From NCBI GenBank assembly GCA_002929055.1, contig PERY01000004.1, positions 85,039 to 149,038 of the forward strand: DNA of 64,000 nucleotides, written 5' to 3'. Positions within the stretch are counted from its first letter, which is position 1. Every line of letters begins with the position of its first letter. This stretch comes from Methylocystis sp. (GTDB lineage Bacteria > Pseudomonadota > Alphaproteobacteria > Rhizobiales > Beijerinckiaceae). Under the pieces are notes generated by a model. That model was not told where the DNA came from and searched no databases. It saw only the letters and a program-made list of their open reading frames with translations. Position numbers and translations under genes: made by a program. Of this stretch, positions 1 through 8,077 are shown piece by piece.

Positions 1-75
1 TGGCGTCCCCCGGCGCCGCACTCGCTGCATCAACGCGCTACGTTCACTGTCGGTCGGCAACTGCGGTCTCGACAC
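1..75 (-). CDS. vsr: Vsr-type very-short-patch mismatch endonuclease, N-terminal fragment cut by the window edge
   Basis: Starting at a GTG at 75, the minus strand reads 25 codons to the window edge. It includes SERSALMQRVRRRGTP, which resembles the N-terminal block of Vsr endonucleases (R-S-x-x-M-x-x-[IV]-[RK]-x-[RK]-[DGN]-T-x-P-E). The start lies 2 bases after the stop of the cytosine methyltransferase, and a GGAG in the last codons of that gene sits 5 bases before the GTG. Vsr enzymes nick T:G mismatches produced by deamination of 5-methylcytosine and are typically encoded beside or overlapping a C5 methyltransferase, so the context fits. Only the N-terminus is visible; the catalytic core would lie outside the window, and the call rests on a short match plus context. 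Confidence 0.55.
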   Translation of the reverse strand, partial: MSRPQLPTDSERSALMQRVRRRGTP

Positions 76-77
76 GA

Positions 78-1241
78 CTACTCCGCCGCAACTCTGAAGG
101 CGGGCGTCCCTGTCGGCTCCAGCGCACGCATGACATCGAGATGCGCCCGAATGGCATCGAGAAATCCGGGAACGAATCGCAAACTTGAAGCCTCGGCCCG
201 CGAGAGAAAGCCTGCCGTGGCGCGCGCCGACAAGGGAACCCCGTCGTATTTCAGAAAGCGATGAAGCGGATCGCGCCTCGCCCATTGCGGAAAAGGCCCA
301 ATATCAACGATTTTGCGCGCCCCGCCATCAAAGCGCGCCGCTTTGGGAAATGAACCGCTCGGCAGAAGCCAGTCAGAATCTCGCGCCTTGTCGTAGAGCC
401 CCGGCTCGAGAAGCCGACGGCCGAGCCAAGCCGCGACCGGTGTGGTGATGGCGTTTCCTACGAGCGACCATCGCTGTCGCTCAGGCGCGGCGGCAGTCCA
501 GTCCACAGGGAAACCTTGCAAACGCTCTGCATCCCTTACGTCCGGCTTGATGACGGCGCCGTTGGGCATAAGAATCGCGGGAGGCGATGGAATGCCGACC
601 GTCGATCCGTTTTTCAAAGTGGGAATTGCGTTCGGCGCCCATCCGAGCCCCCTCGTCCCCTCGGTCCAGTAGAAGCCATGAGCACGAGTGTTGAGCTGGG
701 TCGGGCGCTGCCGTGGCGAAACGTCATCGGTCAACAGGACGCTTTCAGGATCAACCTCCCCTGCGCTCGCGACGAAAAACACGCGAACGCGCCGCTGCGG
801 CAGGAATCCAAGCGAGTTGATTGTTCTGTATGCCCAGCGGTAGCCGCGCTCTTCGAAAGCGCGCGTCAACCGGTCCATCGCCGCGCCCTTGTCCAGCGCA
901 AGCATGAAGGAGACGTTCTCCAGAATGACAAGGGACACTCGCCGTCTGTCGAGGAGGCGAAACACATTGTCGACGAGCCCCGAGCGACGCCCGCCGATTC
1001 CGGCTGTCATCCCCGCCTGCGAAAGATCTTGGCAGGGGAATCCGGCGGTTAAGAGGTCAACGTCGTCGGGCAGGGTCGTCAGTTCCCTCACATCCTGCGC
1101 GTTCGGAACGTCAGGAAAACGGGAGGCGAGCACGCGGATCGCCGGCTCCCAGACTTCGCAGGTCATGATGGTGCTGTGGCCGGCTTCCTGCAGGCCATGT
1201 TCCAAGCCGCCGATACCGGCAAAGAGCGCCGCGATTCGCAT
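78..1241 (-). CDS. DNA (cytosine-5-)-methyltransferase
   Basis: Transfers a methyl group from S-adenosylmethionine to C5 of cytosine in a specific DNA sequence. The motifs are in order: motif I FAGIGGLEHGL near residue 8, motif IV GFPCQDLSQAG with the nucleophilic Cys at about residue 70, motif VI ENV near 108, motif VIII QRRVRV near 150, then RLQGFP and the GNAI of motif X near 265. About 110 residues follow motif X, longer than the minimal enzymes, so part of target recognition or an accessory helix may sit at the C-terminus. The frame extends two TTG codons further up, but GAGG lies 7 bases before the ATG at 1241, which decides the start. A vsr-like gene follows directly. No restriction endonuclease is visible here; one could lie beyond the left edge. 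Confidence 0.95.
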   Translation of the reverse strand: MRIAALFAGIGGLEHGLQEAGHSTIMTCEVWEPAIRVLASRFPDVPNAQDVRELTTLPDDVDLLTAGFPCQDLSQAGMTAGIGGRRSGLVDNVFRLLDRRRVSLVILENVSFMLALDKGAAMDRLTRAFEERGYRWAYRTINSLGFLPQRRVRVFFVASAGEVDPESVLLTDDVSPRQRPTQLNTRAHGFYWTEGTRGLGWAPNAIPTLKNGSTVGIPSPPAILMPNGAVIKPDVRDAERLQGFPVDWTAAAPERQRWSLVGNAITTPVAAWLGRRLLEPGLYDKARDSDWLLPSGSFPKAARFDGGARKIVDIGPFPQWARRDPLHRFLKYDGVPLSARATAGFLSRAEASSLRFVPGFLDAIRAHLDVMRALEPTGTPAFRVAAE

Positions 1242-1253
1242 CAACAAACCTCG

Positions 1254-1263
1254 TTATCGATAA
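1254..1263. promoter_or_regulatory. 10-bp perfect palindrome in the methyltransferase/lemA divergent promoter region
   Basis: TTATCGATAA lies 13 bases upstream of the methyltransferase ATG, in the AT-rich part of the 166-base gap between that gene and the divergent lemA. Its position would suit an operator or an overlapping -10 element for the methyltransferase. No regulator is identified, and a 10-bp palindrome can occur by chance. Confidence 0.25.
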
Positions 1264-1407
1264 GTTATGATACCTCAATTCTATACCGAACAAAACTGGA
1301 ACTTTGGCGATGAGCCGATCTTCCCAAGTCAGCGCCCAGGTCTTAAGTTCAGCGGGATTTCAACGCGGCGGTCCGCGTCGGCGGACGACTGCTTCATGGA
1401 GATGCAT

Positions 1408-2004
1408 ATGAGCCTCGTGTCCCGCTGGCGCGTCCTCGCCGTCGCGATTGTCGCCGCCCTGTCGCTGTCGGGCTGCGGCTACAACACAATTCCGACGCTC
1501 GAGGAAAACGCCAAGGCCAAATGGTCGGACGTGCAATCGCAGTACCAGCGCCGCGCCGACCTCATCCCCAATCTCGTCGCCACAGTGCAGGGCTACGCCA
1601 AGCAGGAGAAGGACGTGCTGACCTCCGTTGTCGAGGCGCGCGCCAAGGCGACCTCGGTGAAAGTCGACGCCTCGACCATCACCGACCCCGAAAAGATGAA
1701 GCAGTTCCAGGAGGCGCAGGCGCAGCTCACCGGCGCGCTGGGCCGGCTGATGATGGTCACCGAGGCCTATCCCGACCTAAAGTCGAACCAGAACTTCCTC
1801 GCCTTGCAATCCCAGCTCGAGGGCACGGAAAACCGTATCAACGTCTCGCGGCGCGACTACATCGAGGCGGTGCGCGAGTTCAACACCTCGCTGCGCACCT
1901 TCCCCACGCTGCTTTGGGCCAAGACCTTCTTCTCGGGGACGAAGCCCATGGCCGAATTCACCGCGAGCGAAGCGGCCCAGCAGGCGCCGCAGGTGAAATT
2001 CTAG
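1408..2004 (+). CDS. lemA: LemA family lipoprotein
   Basis: LemA-type protein of 198 residues. The N-terminus is a lipoprotein signal (hydrophobic stretch about residues 8-20, lipobox LSGC with Cys23). The rest is the long helical LemA domain with the typical segment RRADLIPNLVATVQGYA near residue 45. ATG codons at 1396, 1402 and 1408 are all in frame; GGAG at 1398-1401 favours 1408. LemA genes are often followed by TPM-domain or htpX genes, but here a serine acetyltransferase starts two bases downstream. Function is poorly defined in general; envelope association is inferred from the lipobox. Confidence 0.9.
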   Translation: MSLVSRWRVLAVAIVAALSLSGCGYNTIPTLEENAKAKWSDVQSQYQRRADLIPNLVATVQGYAKQEKDVLTSVVEARAKATSVKVDASTITDPEKMKQFQEAQAQLTGALGRLMMVTEAYPDLKSNQNFLALQSQLEGTENRINVSRRDYIEAVREFNTSLRTFPTLLWAKTFFSGTKPMAEFTASEAAQQAPQVKF

Positions 2005-2005
2005 G

Positions 2006-2857
2006 GTGGCGCCCGAACGCTCGCCCGAAGACCTCTCCGCGCTCTGCGCGAAGAGAGACGCCATGTGGGCGCATATGCGGCAGGAGGCGGAGGATGCGCT
2101 CCGCCTCGATCCGGCGCTGGCGCCGCTCTTTGTCGGCGAACTGCTCAACCGCCACAGTCTCGAGGAGGCGGTCATTCACCGCGTGAGCGGGCGGCTCGGC
2201 GCGACCGCGATCGACGCAGCCTCGATCGCTGACGCCTTCCTCGCCGCGCTCGAAAGCGAACCGGAGATCGGCGAGGCCTTTCGTCTCGACGCCGCCGCCT
2301 ATGTCGAGCGAGACCCCGCCTGCCGGCGGCTCATCGAACCCCTGCTCTACTTCAAGGGCTATCACGCGGTGCAGGCCTCGCGCCTCGCCCACGCCCTCTG
2401 GCGCGCGGGCAAGCGCGATTTCGCCTTCTACATCCAGAGCCGCGCCTCCGACGCGCTGTCAGCCGACATTCATCCGGCCGCGCGCTTCGGCAAGGGCATC
2501 TTTCTTGATCACGCCACGGGCTTCGTCGTCGGCGAGACGGCGGTGGTGGAGGACGAGGTGTCGATCCTGCACGGCGTGACGCTGGGGGGCACCGGCAAGG
2601 TCGCCGGCGACCGGCATCCGAAAGTGCGGCGCGGCGTGATGATCGGCGCGGGCACGAAGATTCTCGGCAATATCGAGATCGGCGCCTATGCGCGCATCGC
2701 CGCGGGCTCAGTGGTGCTGCACGCCGTGCCGCCGCATTCGGTCGTCGCCGGCGTGCCGGCGAAGGTCGTCGGCGTCGAGCCGAAGTCGGAGCCGGCGCGG
2801 GATATGGATCAGATCCTGCGCGGGCTGGCGTATGACTCGTTCGATTATGTGATTTAG
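2006..2857 (+). CDS. cysE: serine O-acetyltransferase
   Basis: Makes O-acetylserine from serine and acetyl-CoA, the first step of cysteine synthesis. It has 283 residues, the usual CysE length: an N-terminal helical domain to about residue 150, then the left-handed beta-helix of hexapeptide repeats. Family signatures are IHPAA near 155, LDHATGFVVGE with the catalytic His169, and GDRHPKV with His204, followed by GAGTKILGN. The tail ends DYVI; many CysE proteins end in Ile, which can dock into cysteine synthase. The start is a GTG just after the lemA stop, so the two are probably cotranscribed; the ATG at residue 20 is an alternative. The stop overlaps the convergent crotonase gene by 4 bases. 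Confidence 0.95.
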   Translation: MAPERSPEDLSALCAKRDAMWAHMRQEAEDALRLDPALAPLFVGELLNRHSLEEAVIHRVSGRLGATAIDAASIADAFLAALESEPEIGEAFRLDAAAYVERDPACRRLIEPLLYFKGYHAVQASRLAHALWRAGKRDFAFYIQSRASDALSADIHPAARFGKGIFLDHATGFVVGETAVVEDEVSILHGVTLGGTGKVAGDRHPKVRRGVMIGAGTKILGNIEIGAYARIAAGSVVLHAVPPHSVVAGVPAKVVGVEPKSEPARDMDQILRGLAYDSFDYVI

Positions 2858-3654
2858 CGCCCCGTAAACTTCGGCGTCCGCTTCTCGAGAAAAGCCGCGC
2901 GCCCTTCCATGTAATCAGCGCTGTCGAAACATTGCGCGGCCAGCGCCTCGCACTCTTCCGGCGTCGGCGCGTTCGGCAATTGCGCGGCGGCGCGGATGGC
3001 GGCCTTGGCGGCGCGCAGGGTGAGCGGGGCGTTGGCCGCGATGGTCGCGGCGAGATCGTCGACGCCGCCCTCGAAGGTTTCCTGCTCCAGAAGACGCGAC
3101 AGGAAGCCGATGTCCAGCGCCTCCTTGGCGGTCAGGCGGCGCGCGGTGAAGAACATCTCCATCGCCCGCTGCGCGCCCACCGCCGCCACGACATAGCGCA
3201 TCGCGGAGGGTGGATAGCCGACGCCGAGCCGGCCGGCGGGCACGCCGAAGACCGTCCCCTCCCGCGCGACGCGCAGATCGCAGACGGCGGCGATGCCGAT
3301 GCCGCCGCCCATGCAGAAGCCCGAGATGGCGGCGACTGTCGGCTTGGCGCAGCGCGAAATCGCGTGGAAGGCGTCGACATTGGCCTCCTCATAGGCGCGG
3401 CCGCCCGCGCTTGTCGCGCGCACGGTGGAGAACTCGGAAATATCGGCGCCCGAACAGAAGGGCAGCCCGCTCGCCCCGCTGATGACGACGACGCGCACGT
3501 CCGGTTCGGCGTCGATGGCCGCCATGAGCGGCGGCAGGGCGCGCCACATGTCGAGATCGAAAGCGTTGCGCTTTGCGCCATTGTCGATGAGGAGACGCGC
3601 GACGCCATGCGCGAGGTCGATGCGGAGCTTGGGGGTCGATGAGGTGATGGTCAT
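2854..3654 (-). CDS. enoyl-CoA hydratase/isomerase (crotonase) superfamily protein
   Basis: Crotonase-fold protein of 266 residues. The two oxyanion-hole segments are present: CSGADISEF near residue 67 and GFCMGGGIGIA near 112. Both catalytic glutamates of classical enoyl-CoA hydratase appear absent: the GGG(C)E position reads GGGIG and the F-G-x-P-E position reads FGVPAG. It therefore probably catalyses another acyl-CoA reaction of the superfamily (isomerisation, hydrolysis or decarboxylation). The substrate is unknown. It is convergent with cysE, overlapping at the stop codons, and stands alone. Confidence 0.85.
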   Translation of the reverse strand: MTITSSTPKLRIDLAHGVARLLIDNGAKRNAFDLDMWRALPPLMAAIDAEPDVRVVVISGASGLPFCSGADISEFSTVRATSAGGRAYEEANVDAFHAISRCAKPTVAAISGFCMGGGIGIAAVCDLRVAREGTVFGVPAGRLGVGYPPSAMRYVVAAVGAQRAMEMFFTARRLTAKEALDIGFLSRLLEQETFEGGVDDLAATIAANAPLTLRAAKAAIRAAAQLPNAPTPEECEALAAQCFDSADYMEGRAAFLEKRTPKFTGR

Positions 3655-3840
3655 GTTTGCTTCGTAGCAAGAATCCGGCGGCGCCGCCTAGCGCGAACTT
3701 GGGCTTTTTGGGGGGTGGCCGCGACGACGGGTCACAGGCCCGCGAGACCTTCGCGACCTCTTGCCACAGCGTCGGAGCATGTTCGCAGAGCGTAATCTTC
3801 CAGGATCGCTCGAACAGAAAAGCCACGCATTGGAGACGCC

Positions 3841-4878
3841 ATGTCTGTCGCTTCGCAGTCAGCCGCTGCAGACCGCCTCGCTTCGCCCGGAGCGCTCCGC
3901 ATGGTTCTGGCCTTTGCGGTCTTTCTGCACCACACGACCAATTACAATCTCGGCATGTCGGCGGTGCTGATCTTCTTCGTGCTGAGCGGCTACTGGGTCG
4001 CGACCATGTGGGAGCAGACCTATTCGAAGACCGCCGCTTCCTACGTCACCTTCGTCGTTTCGCGCGTCTGGCGCATCGTGCCCGTCTTCGCGCTGTGCTC
4101 CGCCATCGCCTGGGCGCTGCTGTTCTGGCGCGGCGCGGCTCCGGAGGATGCGGGCGGGCTGGGCCGGCAGCTCTTCTCCGGCGTGATGATCCTTGGCTAC
4201 AACTCCCTGCCCTTCCAGGCCAATCTTCCCGGCTGGTCGCTCGATATGGAGATGCAGTTTTATCTAATCGCGCCGCTGTTCATCTTCCTCGTGTCGAAGA
4301 ACGTCTATGTGCTGCTCGGATGCGTGCTGATCTCCATTCTTTCTCGGGCGCTCGGCGGGGCGGCGACGGTTGCGCCTTTCCTGCTCTTCTTCGGGCTCGG
4401 CGTCGCGTCGTCGAGCCACAAGCTCGCGCCGAGCCGTAGCCTCGCCTATGGCTCGCTCTTTGCGACGCTGGGCGTGCTCTTCCTTTGCGGATTGATCCTC
4501 GTCAAGGATTTCGCCCTGGGCGAAACGCAAGGCCCGCTCCTTGCCTTCAGCAGCAAGACGAACCTCCTCATCGCCGTGCTGATGACGCCCTTCGCGCTTT
4601 ATACGACGCGCCAGAAGAGCGGCTCGACCGACCGCATGTTCGGCGATCTGTCTTATATATTCTACCTCCTGCACTGGTCGGTGATCGGGGCCATCGGCAC
4701 GGGCGAGGGCTCCTACGCCGAACGGCTCCTCCTGTGCTCGGAAGCCGTGGTGATCATCTTCGCCGCCTCCTGGCTGATCTGGCGCGTGTTCGACCGGCCG
4801 ATCGGGAAGCTGCGCTCCGCCTGGGTGGCGAGCCGGCGCATCGCGGTCGCGCCAGCGGGGCTGGCGGCCGCCGCCTGA
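3841..4878 (+). CDS. acyltransferase family 3 (OafA/YrhL-like) membrane protein
   Basis: Integral membrane O-acyltransferase of 345 residues with about ten hydrophobic segments. Family marks are the early His pair in FLHHTTNYN (His30-His31), the RVWRIVP segment near residue 80, and SLDMEMQFYLI near 140. Such proteins move acetyl or other acyl groups onto surface polysaccharide or lipid. GGAG lies 5 bases before the ATG. The N-terminus is shorter than in OafA, and the extracellular SGNH domain fused in OafA is missing, but a separate SGNH-like gene follows 102 bases downstream and could supply it. The acceptor is unknown. Confidence 0.88.
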   Translation: MSVASQSAAADRLASPGALRMVLAFAVFLHHTTNYNLGMSAVLIFFVLSGYWVATMWEQTYSKTAASYVTFVVSRVWRIVPVFALCSAIAWALLFWRGAAPEDAGGLGRQLFSGVMILGYNSLPFQANLPGWSLDMEMQFYLIAPLFIFLVSKNVYVLLGCVLISILSRALGGAATVAPFLLFFGLGVASSSHKLAPSRSLAYGSLFATLGVLFLCGLILVKDFALGETQGPLLAFSSKTNLLIAVLMTPFALYTTRQKSGSTDRMFGDLSYIFYLLHWSVIGAIGTGEGSYAERLLLCSEAVVIIFAASWLIWRVFDRPIGKLRSAWVASRRIAVAPAGLAAAA

Positions 4879-4980
4879 GGCGGACCGCCGCTCGTCATGG
4901 CCGCAGGGCGCCTTTGCTGGTAAGGAGACGCCCAGGCTTCGTCGCTGTGACCTGGCCGCCGAGGCAGCCGGGCCGTCGCT

Positions 4981-5772
4981 TTGATTTCGCAAGGGTTCGC
5001 AATCCTTCTCCCGCATCTGCGGCGGGCCTTCTTCGTGCTCTTCGTCACGACCGGGCTGACGCTGCTCACGGTGAAGCGGACTGACGGTCCCTCGGTTTTC
5101 TGCTCGCAGGTCAACAGCGGCCCGGATGACTATCGCGTCCTCGTGGTCGGCGAATCCTGGGCCTCCGACGGCAAGCTTTTCCCGGAGCTGCCGAACGCCG
5201 TCTCGCACCGGCTCGGCGGGCGCGGCGTCCACGCCTGCAGCGTCGGCTTCAACGGACGCAATTCGAGACTGCTGCATGCCGAACTCGTGAACGACTACCC
5301 CAGCTACAAGCTCTACAAGCTTTTCGGCGGCAAGACGCCCGACAAGGTCATCCTCATGACCGGCGTCAACGACGCCATCCAGCACGTCGGCGCCCCGGCC
5401 TATGTGGAATACACCAAGAAGCTCGTCGAGTTTTTTTCGGACGCGGGGGATGTCGAGGTCATCGCCATTCCGCGCGTAAACGAGCGCTGGTTCAAGCCGC
5501 CCAATCTCTTCAGCCGCATGAAGCGCAACATCCTGCGCTGCTACCACGACGGCTGCGATTTCCAGGTGAACGACGTCTATCGCATCGCGCTGTGGCGCGA
5601 CCATCCCGAGGTGCGCGTCATCGAGTTCGACAATTTTATCGACGCATTCGAGGGCCATGAGGAATGTTTCAAACTGGACGGCGTCCATCTGACGGACGAG
5701 CATCTGCACAAATACGGCGCCTTCATCGGCGGGGCGATGACGCTCCCGCGCAAGGAAAATCCACACAGGTGA
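4981..5772 (+). CDS. membrane-anchored SGNH/GDSL-type hydrolase or O-acetyltransferase
   Basis: Protein of 263 residues with one N-terminal membrane segment (about 7-30) and an SGNH-type domain: block I VVGESWASDG with candidate nucleophile Ser59, block III GVND at 128-131, and block V DGVH with Asp233/His236. The start is a TTG without a clear ribosome site; it was kept because it includes the whole membrane segment. It follows the acyltransferase-3 gene on the same strand. In OafA-type enzymes the SGNH domain passes the acyl group to the polysaccharide, so this gene is inferred to be the separate second half of that system. It could also be an esterase. Confidence 0.75.
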   Translation: MISQGFAILLPHLRRAFFVLFVTTGLTLLTVKRTDGPSVFCSQVNSGPDDYRVLVVGESWASDGKLFPELPNAVSHRLGGRGVHACSVGFNGRNSRLLHAELVNDYPSYKLYKLFGGKTPDKVILMTGVNDAIQHVGAPAYVEYTKKLVEFFSDAGDVEVIAIPRVNERWFKPPNLFSRMKRNILRCYHDGCDFQVNDVYRIALWRDHPEVRVIEFDNFIDAFEGHEECFKLDGVHLTDEHLHKYGAFIGGAMTLPRKENPHR

Positions 5773-5794
5773 AGACGGCTGCTATAAGCGCCGC

Positions 5795-6517
5795 ATGGAC
5801 CTCCTTCCCCGACTTCTCCATCGCGACGGGCTGATGCTCGTCATCGACAAGCCCGCCGGCGTGCCTGTCCATCGCGGCCCCAAGGGCGGACCCAGCCTGG
5901 AAGACGCCTTCGACCAACTGCGCTTCGGCCTGCCGCGGGCGCCGGCGCTGGCGCATCGGCTGGACAAGGACACTTCGGGCTGCCTCGTGCTCGGACGCCA
6001 TCGCAAGGCGCTGGAGCGCCTCGGCAAGCTGTTCAAATCCGGGCGCGTCTCCAAGACCTATTGGGCCGTGGTCGAAGGCGCGCCGGAGGGCGAGGCGGGC
6101 GAGATCGACCTCGCGCTCGGACGGCTCGACGCCACACGCGGCTGGTGGATGCAGCCGGACCCGATGGGCCTGCCCTCCCGCACCGGCTGGCGCGTGCTCG
6201 GCCGTTCGCCCGACGCCGCGCTGGCCTTCATCGAGTTCACGCCGCACACCGGCCGCACCCACCAGATTCGCGTCCATGCCCAGGCGATGGGCTGGCCGAT
6301 CCTCGGCGACCCCATTTATGGCTACGGGAAACGCGAAGGGGCGCCGCCCTTGCATCTCCATGCGCGCGCGATCGTGATCCCGATGCAGGACAGCAAGGAG
6401 CCGGTGCGGGCCGAGGCGCCGGCGCCGAAACATATGAGCGAGGCCCTTGCCGTTTGCGGCGCGGCGCCCGATTTGCCAAATCTGGCGGAAACGATCACCA
6501 TAGCAGAGTCAATCTAG
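5795..6517 (+). CDS. RluA-family pseudouridine synthase
   Basis: Converts uridine to pseudouridine in rRNA or tRNA. The RluA signature HRLDKDTSG is at residues 54-62 with catalytic Asp57, followed by SKTYWAVVEG near 86 and HTGRTHQIRVHA near 153. No S4 RNA-binding domain precedes the catalytic domain. It has 240 residues, a short stand-alone RluA-type enzyme. The RNA target cannot be read from sequence. It begins 22 bases after the SGNH gene, and the tldD-like gene starts 11 bases after its stop, so it may be cotranscribed with both. Confidence 0.9.
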   Translation: MDLLPRLLHRDGLMLVIDKPAGVPVHRGPKGGPSLEDAFDQLRFGLPRAPALAHRLDKDTSGCLVLGRHRKALERLGKLFKSGRVSKTYWAVVEGAPEGEAGEIDLALGRLDATRGWWMQPDPMGLPSRTGWRVLGRSPDAALAFIEFTPHTGRTHQIRVHAQAMGWPILGDPIYGYGKREGAPPLHLHARAIVIPMQDSKEPVRAEAPAPKHMSEALAVCGAAPDLPNLAETITIAESI

Positions 6518-6528
6518 GGAGAAGCTTC

Positions 6529-8073
6529 GTGGCGCAGAGATTCGCGCCCCTTCTGGACGCGCCTGAGCGTTCGTCGGCGGCGAGCGGCGGGCCTTTCGCG
6601 CTCGATCGCGCCTTGCTCGACGACCTCGCCGATATGGCGCTGAAAACCGCAAAGAGCGCTGGAGCCAGCTACGCCGACATTCGCCTTGGCGAAACGACAA
6701 GAGAATATTCCTACGCCAAGGACCAGCGGCTGGAGCATTTCGACGAGCGCTCCTCGCGCGGCTTCGGCCTGCGCGTGCTGCTGGGCGGCTCCTGGGGTTT
6801 CTATGGCGCCCGTCGCCTCGACGCCGCAAGCGTGCGCGAGGGCGTTGCGCGCGCATTGGAGAACGCCCGCGCCGTGCAGCCGATCCAGGGCCGCCCGATC
6901 GCGCTCGAGGAGCTTCCCGCGCATCAGGCGGAATGGATCATGCCCATGGGCGAGGATCCCTTCGCAGTTTCCACCGGCGCGAAGGCTGACCTCCTCCTCG
7001 CCATCTGCGCCGCCGCCCGCGACAATGGCGCCGACTTCTGCTCGGCGTCTCTCTCTCTTGCGCGCGAGGAGCGGCTCTTCGCCAACAGCTTCGGCGCGCG
7101 CATTCTGCAGACGCGCACGCGCGTGCATCCTTCTTTCACCGCGACGGCCATCGACCGCGCCGCCGGGCGCATGGCCTCGCGCGACAGCCTAACCCCTGCG
7201 CGCGGCGCGGGCTGGGAATATGTGACGGGCGCCGGACTTCTCGAAGAAGCTGCGCTCGCCGGACGGCAGGCGCGCGAGAAAATCGCCGCGAAGCCGGTGG
7301 TCTCGGGCGAGACCGACGTCATCATCGATCCCACCAATCTCTGGCTCACGATCCACGAGACCGTCGGCCACTCGACCGAACTCGACCGCGTTCTGGGCTG
7401 GGAAGCGAATTTCGCCGGCACCAGCTTCGTCAAACCGTCCATGCTCGACAATCTGCGCTTCGGTTCCGAATTGATGACCATCATCGCCGACCGCTCGCAG
7501 CCCGGCGCGCTCTCGACCATCGGCTATGACGATGACGGCGCGCCCGCCGACTCCGCCGAATTCAGGATCATCGACAAGGGCGTGTTCCGGAACTTCCAGA
7601 TGGCGCTGGGACAGGCGCATTATATTGGCCTGTCGTCCTCCAATGGCTGCGCCTATGCGGACAGCCCGACATCCTTCCCCATCCAGCGCATGCCCAACAT
7701 CTCGCTCGCGCCCAATCCGGAAAAATGCTCGCTCGACGAGCTCGTCGGCGGGATCGAGTACGGGATTTACGTTGTCGGCGCGGGGAGCTGGAGCATCGAC
7801 CAGCAGCGCGACAATTTCCAGTTCGGCGGCCAGCTCTTCTACGAAATCAAGAATGGCAAGCTCGGCGACATGCTGCGCGACGGCGCCTATCAGGGCCGCA
7901 CGATTCCCTTCTGGAATTCGCTCGACGGACTCGGCGACGCGAGCACATATCACCTCGACGGCACCTTCACCTGCGGCAAGGCGGAGCCCGTGCAGGTCGC
8001 GCCCGTCTCGCATGGCAGCCCGCCCGCGCGCTTTCGCAATGTGCGGGTGCTGAACACGAGCGGCGGCGCATAA
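6529..8073 (+). CDS. TldD-like metallopeptidase subunit
   Basis: TldD/PmbA family protein, 514 residues from a GTG preceded by GGGAG. The metal-binding HExxxH motif reads HETVGH at residues 276-281, so this is the catalytic (TldD-type) half. TldD pairs with TldE (PmbA) to form a heterodimeric protease that degrades unfolded peptides and matures some ribosomally made peptides such as microcin B17. The sequence after the motif (STELDRVLGW) differs from the usual TldD (GLEGDFNRRG), so this belongs to a divergent branch. The TldE-like gene follows after 4 bases. No precursor-peptide gene was seen beside the pair. Confidence 0.88.
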   Translation: MAQRFAPLLDAPERSSAASGGPFALDRALLDDLADMALKTAKSAGASYADIRLGETTREYSYAKDQRLEHFDERSSRGFGLRVLLGGSWGFYGARRLDAASVREGVARALENARAVQPIQGRPIALEELPAHQAEWIMPMGEDPFAVSTGAKADLLLAICAAARDNGADFCSASLSLAREERLFANSFGARILQTRTRVHPSFTATAIDRAAGRMASRDSLTPARGAGWEYVTGAGLLEEAALAGRQAREKIAAKPVVSGETDVIIDPTNLWLTIHETVGHSTELDRVLGWEANFAGTSFVKPSMLDNLRFGSELMTIIADRSQPGALSTIGYDDDGAPADSAEFRIIDKGVFRNFQMALGQAHYIGLSSSNGCAYADSPTSFPIQRMPNISLAPNPEKCSLDELVGGIEYGIYVVGAGSWSIDQQRDNFQFGGQLFYEIKNGKLGDMLRDGAYQGRTIPFWNSLDGLGDASTYHLDGTFTCGKAEPVQVAPVSHGSPPARFRNVRVLNTSGGA

Positions 8074-8077
8074 ACGG

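Noticed and set aside
4264..5766. A 500-codon minus-strand frame opposite the acyltransferase and SGNH genes
   Set aside because: Low-complexity charged sequence opposite two genes with conserved motifs.
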